A DNA stretch of 46,399 bases, from assembly GCA_017452165.1 (NCBI GenBank), contig JAFTMY010000155.1, forward strand, positions 1 to 46,399, given 5' to 3'. Shown here piece after piece: positions 25,631 through 34,252 of this stretch. The position numbers were made by a program, and so were the translations under genes. Each line of letters starts with the position of its first letter. Positions within the stretch are counted from its first letter, which is position 1. The DNA comes from Clostridia bacterium (GTDB lineage Bacteria; Bacillota; Clostridia; Christensenellales; UBA1242). The notes under the pieces are model-generated. The model worked only from the letters and a program-made list of their open reading frames with translations, had not been told where the DNA came from and did not search any database.

Positions 25631-26080
25631 TTATTTTGAATTATTTTTTAAAGTGTCATTTAAAATGTTTCTTGTTGTGTGCCAAGCAAGAAGTGCACAC
25701 TTAACTCTTGCAGGCATATTTGAAATATTTTCAAAGGCGATGCTATTGCCAAGTTTTTCTTTTTCTTCTTCACTAACTTCTTCTCTATTAATCATTTTTA
25801 TAAATATAGAAATAATATCCTGTGCTTCTTCTATTGTCTTACCACGAAGGGTGTCAATCATAATAGATGTTGAACTTTGGGATATTGCACAGCCATGACC
25901 ACCAAATGACATATCTTCAATAAGATTATCTTTTAAAATAAATTCAAGTTTAATTTCATCACCGCAATTAGGGTTTTTACCCATAGCAGAGCAGTTAGCA
26001 CAAGCAAGCGATTTTTTGTTGCAACTGCACATACTGTGTTCCATAATAAGGTCTGAATATAAATCATCAAGTTCGCTCAT
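25631..26080 (-). CDS. sufU: SufU-type iron-sulfur scaffold/sulfur acceptor with extra cysteines
   Basis: A 149-residue IscU/SufU-family protein. The three family cysteines are present: Cys39 in NPNCGDEI, Cys64 in GGHGCAIS and Cys128 in RVKCALLAWH. SufU accepts sulfur from SufS for assembly on SufBCD. Unusually, the N-terminal segment that normally reads like HYKNPRN is replaced by residues 17-31 with four more cysteines (Cys18, 20, 27, 30), a possible extra metal site. The last gene of sufCBDSU, with TAGGAGAAA before the ATG. Confidence 0.92.
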   Translation of the reverse strand: MSELDDLYSDLIMEHSMCSCNKKSLACANCSAMGKNPNCGDEIKLEFILKDNLIEDMSFGGHGCAISQSSTSIMIDTLRGKTIEEAQDIISIFIKMINREEVSEEEKEKLGNSIAFENISNMPARVKCALLAWHTTRNILNDTLKNNSK

Positions 26081-26153
26081 AATTTCTCCTAAAATATAAA
26101 AAATCGCACTTTTTACTTAAAAATATATATAAATTTAATTGTTTTTGCGTTTT

Positions 26154-27386
26154 TTATTTGTTTTTGTTTATAAATTTTTCAAATTTTGCATAAATTTTTT
26201 CTATTGCAAAAATGAGTTTATCAATATCATCTTTTGTGTTATAAATAGCAAAACTAATTCTGCATGTGCTGTCAATTCCAATGTATCTCATAAGAGGTTG
26301 AGCACAATGATTTCCTGCTCTTATACAAATATTACTAGCATCTAAAAAACTTGCAATGTCATGTGGGTGAATACCATCTATATTAAATGATAAAACAGAG
26401 GATACATTTTCTAAATTTTTACTAGCATAAATTTTTATGTATGGTAGATTACTTAATTTTTCATAAGCATAAGTGATTAGTTCTTTTTCGTGCTTTTGAA
26501 TTTCTTCATAGCCAATATTTTCTAGGTAATCAATAGCAGTAGAAAGTCCAACTGCACCACCTACATTTTGAGTTCCTGCTTCAAATTTGTTAGGAAGAGA
26601 AGCAAAAGTTGTTTCCTGCTCATATACAAATTCTATCATATCTCCACCCATTAAAAATGGAGACATATTTTCTAAGATTTCTTTTTTTGCATACAAAACT
26701 CCAATTCCAAATGGCCCAAGCATTTTGTGCCCAGAAAACACAACAAAGTCTGCATTTGTTTTTTGAACATCAAATTTTTGATGAGCAATGCTTTGAGATA
26801 TATCGACAATTACAATAGCACCTACGCTATGTGTTTTTTCAATAATTTTGTCAATGTTATTAATTGTTCCAAGAACATTAGAAACACTAACGATTCCAAC
26901 AATTTTTGTTTTTTCTGTAATTTTTGTTTCTATTTCTTTTTCATCAATTTCAAAGTTTTCATTTATATAGAAATAGTTTAGTTTAGCATTTTTTAGTTTG
27001 CAAACTCTTTGCCAAGGAACAATGTTGCTGTGATGTTCCATAATTGATAACACAACTTCATCACCTGAGTTAAGGTTATCTATTCCATAAGTATTTGCTA
27101 TAAGGTTAAGAGATTCAGTTGCGTTTTTAGTAAAGATAATTTCTTCATTATGTTTTGCATTTATAAATTTTGCAACTCGATCTCTAGCATTGTTATAGTC
27201 TTCAGTTGATTTTATGCTGAGATTATATGCACCACGAAAAGGGTTTGCATTATCATTTTCATAATAACTAATAACTCTATCTAAAACAACTTTTGGTTTT
27301 TGTGAAGTTGCTCCACTATCAAGATAGACAAATTCACTATTATTAAAAATAGGAAAATCTTTTTTAATTATATTTACATCAATCAT
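26154..27386 (-). CDS. sufS: Cysteine desulfurase (SufS, class II NifS-like)
   Basis: A 410-residue PLP enzyme that takes sulfur from cysteine and hands it to SufU. The PLP lysine is Lys221 in FSGHKMLGP, the catalytic cysteine is Cys361 in RAGNHCAQP, and the N-terminal YLDSGATSQKP is typical of class II desulfurases. Its start ATG shares a base with the sufD stop codon. The AAAAACGCAAA motif follows directly after the stop. Confidence 0.95.
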   Translation of the reverse strand: MIDVNIIKKDFPIFNNSEFVYLDSGATSQKPKVVLDRVISYYENDNANPFRGAYNLSIKSTEDYNNARDRVAKFINAKHNEEIIFTKNATESLNLIANTYGIDNLNSGDEVVLSIMEHHSNIVPWQRVCKLKNAKLNYFYINENFEIDEKEIETKITEKTKIVGIVSVSNVLGTINNIDKIIEKTHSVGAIVIVDISQSIAHQKFDVQKTNADFVVFSGHKMLGPFGIGVLYAKKEILENMSPFLMGGDMIEFVYEQETTFASLPNKFEAGTQNVGGAVGLSTAIDYLENIGYEEIQKHEKELITYAYEKLSNLPYIKIYASKNLENVSSVLSFNIDGIHPHDIASFLDASNICIRAGNHCAQPLMRYIGIDSTCRISFAIYNTKDDIDKLIFAIEKIYAKFEKFINKNK

Positions 27387-28462
27387 TATATTTTTCCATC
27401 AATTTTATTTAAGATTTCAACTTTTAAATCTTCATCAAAAAGTTGATTAATTATATTTGTGCATTTTGCTTTTACAATAAGTTTTCTTGCTTCGTCGTAA
27501 GTTAAACCTCTGCTCATAATATAAAAGAGTTCTTTTTCATTAACTTTTCCAACAGAAGAACTATGTTTTCCATCAACATCTTCTTCGGTGCAAAGAAGCA
27601 TAGGGAGTGCTTTTGACTTAGTTTTATTTGAAAGAAGCATACAAAACTCATTTTCAATGCCAGTGCTTTTTTTACAACCTTTTTTAAAATCTATTGTGCC
27701 TTTAAAGTGTTTTCTTGATTCATCATTAAGCGCTCCAATTACTTCCATATTTGCTTTTGAATGCGCTCCATAAATTTCAATTAAATAGTTTAAATCAATA
27801 GTTGCATTTTCATTTCCCATATATAAAGTATTGATGGTTGAGTTTGAGTTTTCGCCTAATATTTTTGATTTATAATTATAAATTGAGTTATTTAACGCAA
27901 AATCTACTAAATTTATAGTTAAATTTGCGTTTTTTTGCATGGTTGACTCGATAGAAATAAAAGCATTTGATAAATTGCCAAGGTCACTTACAATTATTAT
28001 ATTTGCACTAGCATCATTTTCTATGTTAATTTTAAGCACTTGATTATGGTATGCTGAAATTATATTTTTTGCACTATATTTTATAATAAATTTAGCGTTT
28101 ATATTTGTTTTTACATTAATATTTAAAACATCAATTAAAGTAGGATTTTCATCAAAATTAAATTCTAAAATAGTTGCATCTTTAAAGTTTTTGGTTACTT
28201 CAATATTTAATTTTAAATTTGAATTATTTATAATTTCTTCTTTAATTTCATCATTTAAGTAATTATCTATTTTAGCATTTGCATTTTTACTAACAATAAT
28301 ATTGTCAGTGTTTTTAATTTTAAAATTATTAAATTTTGTCAAATTTTCACTATTTTTTAGTGTTATTTTATTAAAATTTGCGTTTTTTTCATAGTTTTTT
28401 ATATTAACCATGTTAATTCCATAGTTTACAGAAGTTCTAACAGGGGTTTGATTTAATTCCAT
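27386..28462 (-). CDS. sufD: SufD-like subunit of the SufBC2D complex
   Basis: A 358-residue protein of the SufB/SufD beta-helix family, somewhat short. The N-terminal half is Asn/Lys-rich and poorly conserved. The C-terminal third keeps family motifs: HFKGTIDFKKGCKKSTG, VDGKHSSSVGKVNEKELFYIMSRGL. It forms a scaffold with SufB and SufC for [Fe-S] assembly. It overlaps sufB and sufS by one base each, consistent with coupling. It contains two AAAAACGCAAA motifs near its 5' end. Confidence 0.9.
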   Translation of the reverse strand: MELNQTPVRTSVNYGINMVNIKNYEKNANFNKITLKNSENLTKFNNFKIKNTDNIIVSKNANAKIDNYLNDEIKEEIINNSNLKLNIEVTKNFKDATILEFNFDENPTLIDVLNINVKTNINAKFIIKYSAKNIISAYHNQVLKINIENDASANIIIVSDLGNLSNAFISIESTMQKNANLTINLVDFALNNSIYNYKSKILGENSNSTINTLYMGNENATIDLNYLIEIYGAHSKANMEVIGALNDESRKHFKGTIDFKKGCKKSTGIENEFCMLLSNKTKSKALPMLLCTEEDVDGKHSSSVGKVNEKELFYIMSRGLTYDEARKLIVKAKCTNIINQLFDEDLKVEILNKIDGKI

Positions 28463-29862
28463 TAGTAAGAGCCTCCTTCAAGTTCAATGTTAATTAGTCT
28501 ATTCATTTCAACAGCATATTCCATAGGGAGTTCTTTTGAAACTGGATTTGCAAAACCACGAACAATCATTGCTTTTGCATCTTCTTCTGATAAGCCCCTT
28601 GTCATAAGATAGAATATTGCTTTTTCGCTAATCTTACCAACTTTTGCTTCGTGTGAAAATTCAATGTCATTATTTTCTACCGATACAACAGGTATTGTAT
28701 CGCTTTTTGAAATATCATCAAGCATAAGTCCGTCGCAAGATACTGAGCATTTGCTTCCAGTTGCATTTGCCATAACTAAAACATTTCCACGATAGGTTGA
28801 TATGCCACCATTTTTAGATAAACTTCTTGCGTTTACAACGCTTGATGTATTTTTGCCCATATGAACTACTTTAAATCCTGTGTCAAGGTTTTGTGTTGCA
28901 CCTGCAAAAGAAATACCTGTGTATTCTGTTTTTGAGTTATCTCCCTTTAATACGCTCATAGGGTAGAGCATTGATATATGACTTCCAAAACTTCCACTTA
29001 CCCAGTCAATTTGACCGTTTGTTTCTACTATTGCTTTTTTAGTGTTAAGGTTCATCATATTTTTTGACCAATTTTCAATTGTTGAATATCTAAGGTAAGA
29101 ATTATCTTTTACAAAAAGTTCAACGCAACCTGCGTGAAGATTTACTTTATTATATTTTGGAGCAGAGCAACCTTCTATAAAATGAAGACTTGAATTTTCA
29201 TCAACAATAATAAGTGTATGTTCAAATTGTCCACTCTCAGGAGAGTTTAGTCTAAAATAAGATTGAAGTGGTTTTTCAAGTTTTATGCCCTTTGGAACAT
29301 AAACAAAACTTCCACCTGAAAAAACTGCATAGTGAAGTGCTACAAATTTATGATCATAAATTGGCACGCATTTTGTAAAATACTCTTTAACAATTTCAGG
29401 ATATTCTCTAATTGCTGTATCAAAGTCTGTGTAAATTACACCTTGTGATAAAAGTTCTTCTTGAATAGAGTGATATACAACTTCGCTGTCATATTGTGCG
29501 CCAACACCAGCAAGATATTCTCTCTCTGCCTGTGGTATTCCGAGTTTATCAAAGGTGTCTTTTATTTCATCAGGAACATCGTTCCATGTGCTGTTTAATT
29601 TTGATTTTGGCTTAACATAGGTTGATATTTCGTCCATATTAAGTTCTGAAAGGTCAGGACCCCATGTAGGAAGACTTAATTTGTTGTAAGCATCTAAGGC
29701 TCTAAGTCTAATCTCAAGAACCCAATCTGGCTCATTTTTTTGCTTTGAAATTTCTTCAACTATTTCTTTTGAGAGTCCTTTTTGCATTTTATAGTCATAG
29801 TTGTCATCATTTCTAAAATCATAGAAATTTGAATCAACTTCTTTAATTTCTTTTTTAGACAT
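28462..29862 (-). CDS. sufB: Fe-S cluster assembly scaffold SufB
   Basis: A 466-residue protein of normal SufB length. Conserved segments include LPTWGPDLSEL, the GVGAQYDSEVVYHS region, FVYVPKGIKLEKPLQSYFR, and the C-terminal EFSHEAKVGKISEKAIFYLM. It binds the nascent cluster with SufC and SufD. The ATG overlaps the stop of sufC by one base. Confidence 0.96.
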   Translation of the reverse strand: MSKKEIKEVDSNFYDFRNDDNYDYKMQKGLSKEIVEEISKQKNEPDWVLEIRLRALDAYNKLSLPTWGPDLSELNMDEISTYVKPKSKLNSTWNDVPDEIKDTFDKLGIPQAEREYLAGVGAQYDSEVVYHSIQEELLSQGVIYTDFDTAIREYPEIVKEYFTKCVPIYDHKFVALHYAVFSGGSFVYVPKGIKLEKPLQSYFRLNSPESGQFEHTLIIVDENSSLHFIEGCSAPKYNKVNLHAGCVELFVKDNSYLRYSTIENWSKNMMNLNTKKAIVETNGQIDWVSGSFGSHISMLYPMSVLKGDNSKTEYTGISFAGATQNLDTGFKVVHMGKNTSSVVNARSLSKNGGISTYRGNVLVMANATGSKCSVSCDGLMLDDISKSDTIPVVSVENNDIEFSHEAKVGKISEKAIFYLMTRGLSEEDAKAMIVRGFANPVSKELPMEYAVEMNRLINIELEGGSY

Positions 29863-30605
29863 TATTCACCTACCTTAAATTTTGAGTAACCATTTTGTTC
29901 AATTTGGCTTGCAAGTGAAGCATCTCCTGTATAAACAATTTTACCATCAACTAAGATGTGAACGAAGTTTACATCAAGTTCTTCTAAAATTTTTGTTGAG
30001 TGAGTGATGATTAAAACAGCATTGTTTTCATTTTTAAACATTGAAATACCTTTTGAAACTATTTTAATAGCATCAACATCAAGTCCTGAATCGGTTTCAT
30101 CTAAAATAGCAAGTTTAGGACTGAGTTCAAGCATTTGAAGTATTTCGTTTTTCTTCTTTTCACCACCAGAATATCCAACATTAAGGTCACGAGTGAGAAG
30201 TTCACTCTTCATACTAAGTTCACTCATATTTTGCTCAATTTCTTTTTTGAGTGAAGGGAGAAAAATAGTTTCTTTTTTTATTTTATTTTTAGCAGTTTTA
30301 ATAAAGTTAAGAGTGCTAATTCCTGAGATTTCTTCTGGGTTTTGGAACGACATAAAAACACCGAGTCTTGCAATTTCGTCGGTTCTAAGGTTTGTTATGT
30401 CTTGGTCTTCAAGAAAAATTGAGCCACTTTCTTTTTTATATGCTGGGTTATTAAAAATGACATTAGCAAGAGTGCTTTTTCCAGCGCCGTTTGGTCCCAT
30501 AATAACGTGAACTTCGCCTTTGTTAATTGAAAGATTAAGACCATTTAAGATTTGTTTTTCATTAGCCCTTGCGTATAAATTATTAACTTCTAAAATTTTG
30601 CTCAT
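29862..30605 (-). CDS. sufC: Fe-S assembly ATPase SufC
   Basis: I choose ATG 30605 (MSKILEVNNLYA), 247 residues, because TAGGAG lies 6-10 bases upstream; the frame from 30626 overlaps that site. ABC-type ATPase motifs: Walker A GPNGAGKST, signature YSGGEKKKNEI and Walker B LAILDETDSGLD. It is the soluble ATPase of the SufBCD scaffold and the first gene of the suf operon. Confidence 0.96.
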   Translation of the reverse strand: MSKILEVNNLYARANEKQILNGLNLSINKGEVHVIMGPNGAGKSTLANVIFNNPAYKKESGSIFLEDQDITNLRTDEIARLGVFMSFQNPEEISGISTLNFIKTAKNKIKKETIFLPSLKKEIEQNMSELSMKSELLTRDLNVGYSGGEKKKNEILQMLELSPKLAILDETDSGLDVDAIKIVSKGISMFKNENNAVLIITHSTKILEELDVNFVHILVDGKIVYTGDASLASQIEQNGYSKFKVGE

Positions 30606-30653
30606 AATATCTCCTAAATTTAGCATTTTTACATATTTTTAATCTGAGATTTA

Positions 30654-30704
30654 ATTCCCACCTAATTACTAGGAATATTATATCACTAATACTAAAAAAA
30701 TCAA
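30654..30704 (-). promoter_or_regulatory. suf operon promoter with downstream inverted repeat
   Basis: On the minus strand, TTGATT (30699-30704), 16 bp, TATAAT (30677-30682). An inverted repeat with arms ATTCC (30654-30658) and GGAAT (30672-30676) starts right at the -10 and covers the transcription start. This suits repression by an Rrf2/IscR-type regulator, which is encoded next door at 30849. Confidence 0.6.
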
Positions 30705-30785
30705 GTATTTTTTATATATAAAAGTATTGTCATAATAATAAATAAATATAAATATCATAATTGAAGAGTAATTTTAAATAAAAAT

Positions 30786-30822
30786 AAAAAAAGCAGTAAT
30801 AAGAGTTTACTGCTTTTTTTAA
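30786..30822 (-). terminator. Terminator of the iscR-like gene
   Basis: AAAAAAAGCAGTAA / TTTACTGCTTTTTT hairpin just past the stop of the minus-strand regulator. It separates the regulator from the suf promoter. Confidence 0.85.
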
Positions 30823-30848
30823 GTAAATTATTTTTGTTTAGAAATATA

Positions 30849-31259
30849 CTATAAAACTCGTTTGTGGATAACATCATCAAGAGTGGTTGAGTTGAAAAAA
30901 TCATTTACTATTTTATCAAGTTTTGCCCAAACATTGACTGTTAAACACATATCTGCTTTATCACATTTTTCGTTACTATTAATGCAAGAAACGGTTTCAA
31001 AATTACCTTCAGCGGCTTTCATAATTTCACCAATAGTGATTTCATTTGCTGGTCGAGAGAGTTTGTAACCACCTTGAGAACCTCTAAAACTAAGTAGAAG
31101 ATTATTTTTAACCATAAGACTAATTATTTGTTCTAAGTATTTATCTGATATGCTGTTTCTGCTAGAAAGTTCCATAATTGAAACATTTTTGTCATCACTA
31201 GACAATGCAATATCTGCCATAACTCTAAGAGCATATCTTCCTTTTGTTGATATTTTCAT
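30849..31259 (-). CDS. iscR: Rrf2/IscR-family regulator, probable Fe-S sensor
   Basis: A 136-residue winged-helix protein opening with MKISTKGRYALRVM, as in Rrf2 proteins. The recognition helix region is SISDKYLEQII, then FRGSQGGYKLSRP. Three cysteines (Cys92, 99, 105; C-x6-C-x5-C) match the [2Fe-2S]-binding set of IscR. It most likely adjusts the suf operon transcribed just after it. It has its own AGGTG-type ribosome binding site. Confidence 0.88.
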   Translation of the reverse strand: MKISTKGRYALRVMADIALSSDDKNVSIMELSSRNSISDKYLEQIISLMVKNNLLLSFRGSQGGYKLSRPANEITIGEIMKAAEGNFETVSCINSNEKCDKADMCLTVNVWAKLDKIVNDFFNSTTLDDVIHKRVL

Positions 31260-31310
31260 AATTTCACCTACGTATTAAAATATATAAGCATTTTTATTTT
31301 TTGTCAAACA

Positions 31311-31342
31311 AAAAGCCAATTTTATAAATAAAATCGGCTTTT
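31311..31342 (-). terminator. Terminator of the glycolipid-type operon
   Basis: AAAAGCCAATTTTA / TAAAATCGGCTTTT with one mismatch, downstream of the minus-strand gene ending at 31362. Confidence 0.75.
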
Positions 31343-31361
31343 GAAATTTTTTATTATTTAG

Positions 31362-32000
31362 TTAGTTTGCATTTTCATTTTTTGCCATATCGAAATTTTG
31401 TGCTTCAATATTTTGAGTTTTAAGTGTGTTTGCATTTTTTTCATTTCTACAAAGTCTTTTGTAACCAGCGTGGAGTTTTGGAGTATTGTATCTTAAAATA
31501 AAAAGTGATGGTAAGTTTAAAATAAAGTTGATGATACAAATAGGAAGTGTAATATTAAATAAACAACCACTAGGGAAAACAATAAGTGCTGTAAAACCTG
31601 CAAAACAACCAATAATATGGGTTAAAACACCTTTGTTTGATTCAATGATAAATTGTTTAATATAGTTTTTGTCAGTGCTAGATTTTAAGTTTTTCTTACT
31701 GAAACCACCAAGGCTTCCAAGTTCCCAAATCTTATCTTTCCATTGTCTAATTTTTATTTTCTCATAGAATTTTCTTTCTTTATTTGAAACCATATAAAAT
31801 TTGTTATCTATTTCAAACCACTTATTAGGGAACCAGTGAATAAGCATAGCAAATAAGCCGTCAACAGCAAATTGATAAGCAGTAATTCCAATTATGAGAA
31901 GAAATGTTATAAGCGAAGAGTAAACTGTAAGACTTGCAAAAATATTAATTATAAAAAGTATAATTAAAAATATGCTAATTATTGAAAAATATAAAATCAC
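31362..32000 (-). CDS. CrtO-like membrane acyltransferase (glycosyl-diaponeurosporenoate acyltransferase family)
   Basis: A 212-residue protein with four membrane helices. The central cytosolic stretch HWFPNKWFEI...ERKFYEKIKIRQWKDKIWELG, and near the end the LFILRYNTPKLHAGYKR segment, match the pattern of the CrtO family. That family esterifies glucosyl-carotenoid with a fatty acid in staphylococci. No carotenoid gene is nearby. Given the GT8 and PlsC-like genes upstream, I infer acylation of some other glycolipid or glycan. The hydrophilic tail is lineage-specific. Confidence 0.7.
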   Translation of the reverse strand: MILYFSIISIFLIILFIINIFASLTVYSSLITFLLIIGITAYQFAVDGLFAMLIHWFPNKWFEIDNKFYMVSNKERKFYEKIKIRQWKDKIWELGSLGGFSKKNLKSSTDKNYIKQFIIESNKGVLTHIIGCFAGFTALIVFPSGCLFNITLPICIINFILNLPSLFILRYNTPKLHAGYKRLCRNEKNANTLKTQNIEAQNFDMAKNENAN

Positions 32001-32028
32001 TATTTTCTCCTTTGAATATTGTTAAAAT

Positions 32029-32937
32029 TTAAACTGCATTAGGTAACGCAGAGTTATCATTATGAGTATTTTCAGTTTGTAAAGGTTGAGTATTTTCTTT
32101 TTCTTCATCACATAAATATTTAAGTGGTGTTTTATAGAAATCTTCATAAACTTTAACCCATGCTTTATAATTTTCTTCTTTTAAGAAATTTATATTTTCT
32201 GCCTTTGAAGCATCTTCTTTTGGATAAATTGGTGGAAGAATATGAACGGTATGTGCTTGAATAGGGAATCCATCGCCGTCTATTTTGTCGGTATCTTCCA
32301 TTGTTATAAAGAGAGGAATAACAGGAACATTGTTTGTTACAGCAAAGTTAAATGCACCATTTTTAAGTGGCTTTGGTTTACGATAATTCCACCACATACT
32401 TTGCTCTGGGTAAACTAAAACTTTGTTGCCTTTACCAAGTAAAACCTTTACTGCTTCTAAAAATTTACGCATTGTTTGACGATTTTGAGAAAGTGGAAGA
32501 GTATCACCATGACGCATAAACATCTCAAAACCCTTTGGTGGGTTAGTGTAGTTTCCTTCTCTTATAACTTTGTAATATCTACCTTTTTTAAGACAAGGCA
32601 TAAGTGCTTTTAAAATAATATAGTTATCAAAAGGGTGGAAGTGGTTACAAGTTACAATTGCGCCAGATTTTTTTAAATTAAGTAAGTTTTCAGTTCCAAT
32701 AATATCTTTTATGACTAAGTTTCCACATTTGATTTGACCTTCAAAAAACTTCTTACCTGCACGAAGGGTAAGTCTTGTAAGTATTTTATTTTTTAATTTT
32801 TTATCAAGATAATCAATTTGGTCAGGTAAAAGTTCAATTGTTTCTGGGTCATCTTCGACATCTTGGTCAAAAATTCCTTGTTTTTCTAAGTTTTCAATTC
32901 TTTCTAAAATTTTTAATTTTTCTGGTGATTTTTCCAT
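32029..32937 (-). CDS. PlsC-family acyltransferase (lysophosphatidic-acid-type)
   Basis: A 302-residue acyltransferase. It has the catalytic NH-x4-D box (His99...Asp104 in CNHFHPFDN), a RHGDTLPL segment, and block III as VLVYPEQSMWW in place of the usual FPEGT. Members transfer acyl chains to lysophosphatidic acid or other lipids. A charged N-terminal helix (1-50) precedes the domain. It lies between the GT8 and CrtO-like genes with short gaps and is probably co-transcribed with them. Confidence 0.85.
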   Translation of the reverse strand: MEKSPEKLKILERIENLEKQGIFDQDVEDDPETIELLPDQIDYLDKKLKNKILTRLTLRAGKKFFEGQIKCGNLVIKDIIGTENLLNLKKSGAIVTCNHFHPFDNYIILKALMPCLKKGRYYKVIREGNYTNPPKGFEMFMRHGDTLPLSQNRQTMRKFLEAVKVLLGKGNKVLVYPEQSMWWNYRKPKPLKNGAFNFAVTNNVPVIPLFITMEDTDKIDGDGFPIQAHTVHILPPIYPKEDASKAENINFLKEENYKAWVKVYEDFYKTPLKYLCDEEKENTQPLQTENTHNDNSALPNAV

Positions 32938-32969
32938 TTTAATATCTCCTATAAAAAAATATATTAAAA

Positions 32970-33914
32970 CTAAATAGTAATTTTTCCATTTTCGAGTAAT
33001 TTTGCAAAAGTGTCTTCAACTTCTGAAAAATCGTAAGCCATTTTTCTTAAGTTTTCACCACAAAGTGCATCTTTTTTCTTGTTTTCATCTGTATAGTTGT
33101 CAATATTGCTTTTAATAAAATCAGTTAAATTTATTTCATTTGCAAATCTATGGAATAATTCTTGATATTCAATATTATCATAGTGCCATGGCTTAAAAGA
33201 AAGATTGTAGTGAACAAGGTTAATATTATCTAGTGAATAACCTTCTTTTTTAAATGGTTGTTTATTCCAAGAAAGTGGTAAGTATTTAATTTTATCTTTA
33301 CAAATAACATTAAGGTAGTCTTGATCTTGAGCAACAGGGAACTTGATTTGACCTAAAAGTGAAAGAAATTTTTCTTCAAAATTGAAGTTTCTAAGTTCCT
33401 TAAGATTCATTACAATAACGCCAGCATTGAAATAATTTTCGTGTTTTATTCCTAAATATTTTTCAACATAAACAATAAATTCATCTACAATTTGAACTGA
33501 TTCGTCAGGTATTGCACCTAAAAGATTTGTTCCTATGTCTTGGTTGTAGAAATTTGCGATATCTGAGTTAACTGCAATATCGGCATCAACATAAATTGCT
33601 TTATCATATTGTTGGAACATATTAGGAATAAATAATCTATAATATGTTGTTTTTGAGTAGTAATCACGTGTGAAAAGTTTATCGGAAATTTCTTGAAGAT
33701 GTGGATTCATATCAACAAACTCGCAGATGAAATTTTCTTTTAAAATTTCTTTAATACCATCAATAGTTTTCTCAGACATATTGCTATACAAAACATAAAT
33801 TCTATATTCGTTATTTGGATTTGAATTTTCCATAATAGATTTAAGTGCTATTTTAAAATAAGGTGCATAGTTGTCATCAATTGAAAAAAAGATAGGTATA
33901 ATTTGTTTTTCCAT
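32970..33914 (-). CDS. Family 8 glycosyltransferase
   Basis: A 314-residue GT8 enzyme. It has IPIFFSIDDNYAPYFK at the N-terminus, the DxD in AIYVDADIAVNSD, NYFNAGVIVMNLKELR, and the QDQDYLNVIC and LVHYN segments. It resembles LgtC/GspA-like general stress or lipooligosaccharide galactosyl/glucosyltransferases. The only AAGGAG is 14 bases before the ATG, longer than ideal, so the start may differ slightly. The first gene of the three-gene unit. Confidence 0.9.
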   Translation of the reverse strand: MEKQIIPIFFSIDDNYAPYFKIALKSIMENSNPNNEYRIYVLYSNMSEKTIDGIKEILKENFICEFVDMNPHLQEISDKLFTRDYYSKTTYYRLFIPNMFQQYDKAIYVDADIAVNSDIANFYNQDIGTNLLGAIPDESVQIVDEFIVYVEKYLGIKHENYFNAGVIVMNLKELRNFNFEEKFLSLLGQIKFPVAQDQDYLNVICKDKIKYLPLSWNKQPFKKEGYSLDNINLVHYNLSFKPWHYDNIEYQELFHRFANEINLTDFIKSNIDNYTDENKKKDALCGENLRKMAYDFSEVEDTFAKLLENGKITI

Positions 33915-34202
33915 AAGTATTTGTTTTCTCCTTAAAAGTAATTTTTGTTTTATTTATAATTCTATTAATTAGGTTAAAGGTAAAAACCTCTAACTGCTTT
34001 TCATATTTTTGTGCAAAATGCTCTGTGCCTTTGCAATGAGTATTGTATTATAAAAAAAAATGGAATACAAGGGAATTAAAAAAATATTTTCCCAACCTTA
34101 TAACAAAAGATGGGAATTTGTAAAATTTTATAAAAAAATTCCAACATTTTATGGGAAAATGCAAAAAAACTGCCCCCATAATCTGGGAATTGCTTATTTT
34201 TA
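33915..34202. promoter_or_regulatory. Divergent intergenic region with hairpin and four TGGGAA elements
   Basis: Between the GT8 gene and the XRE-TM gene. An inverted repeat GTTA-A-AGGT / ACCT-C-TAAC lies at 33973-33994. Four TTCCCA/TGGGAA hexamers (34089-34094, 34111-34116, 34152-34157, 34184-34189) sit upstream of the promoter at 34203; the first two form an inverted pair. They are candidate binding sites, perhaps of the adjacent XRE protein. The frame from 34151 is not a gene start. Confidence 0.45.
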
Positions 34203-34231
34203 TTGCTTTTTTTAATATTTTTTGCTATTAT
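34203..34231 (+). promoter_or_regulatory. Promoter of the XRE-TM gene at 34253
   Basis: TTGCTT (34203-34208), 17 bp, TATTAT (34226-34231), preceded by TGC as in an extended -10. Confidence 0.5.
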
Positions 34232-34252
34232 GAGGGTGGTGAGGGCAAAGGT

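Noticed and set aside
23955..30605. Whole stretch as one obligate suf operon including hicB and cyclophilin
   Set aside because: Gaps of 34-73 bp and separate good ribosome binding sites allow co-transcription, but promoters inside cannot be excluded, so I only call sufCBDSU an operon with confidence.
34151..34252. N-terminal extension of the XRE-TM protein from ATG 34151
   Set aside because: The promoter TTGCTT-17-TATTAT and TGGGAA elements lie within it. The paralogue at 3921 starts at the equivalent of 34253, where a ribosome binding site is found.
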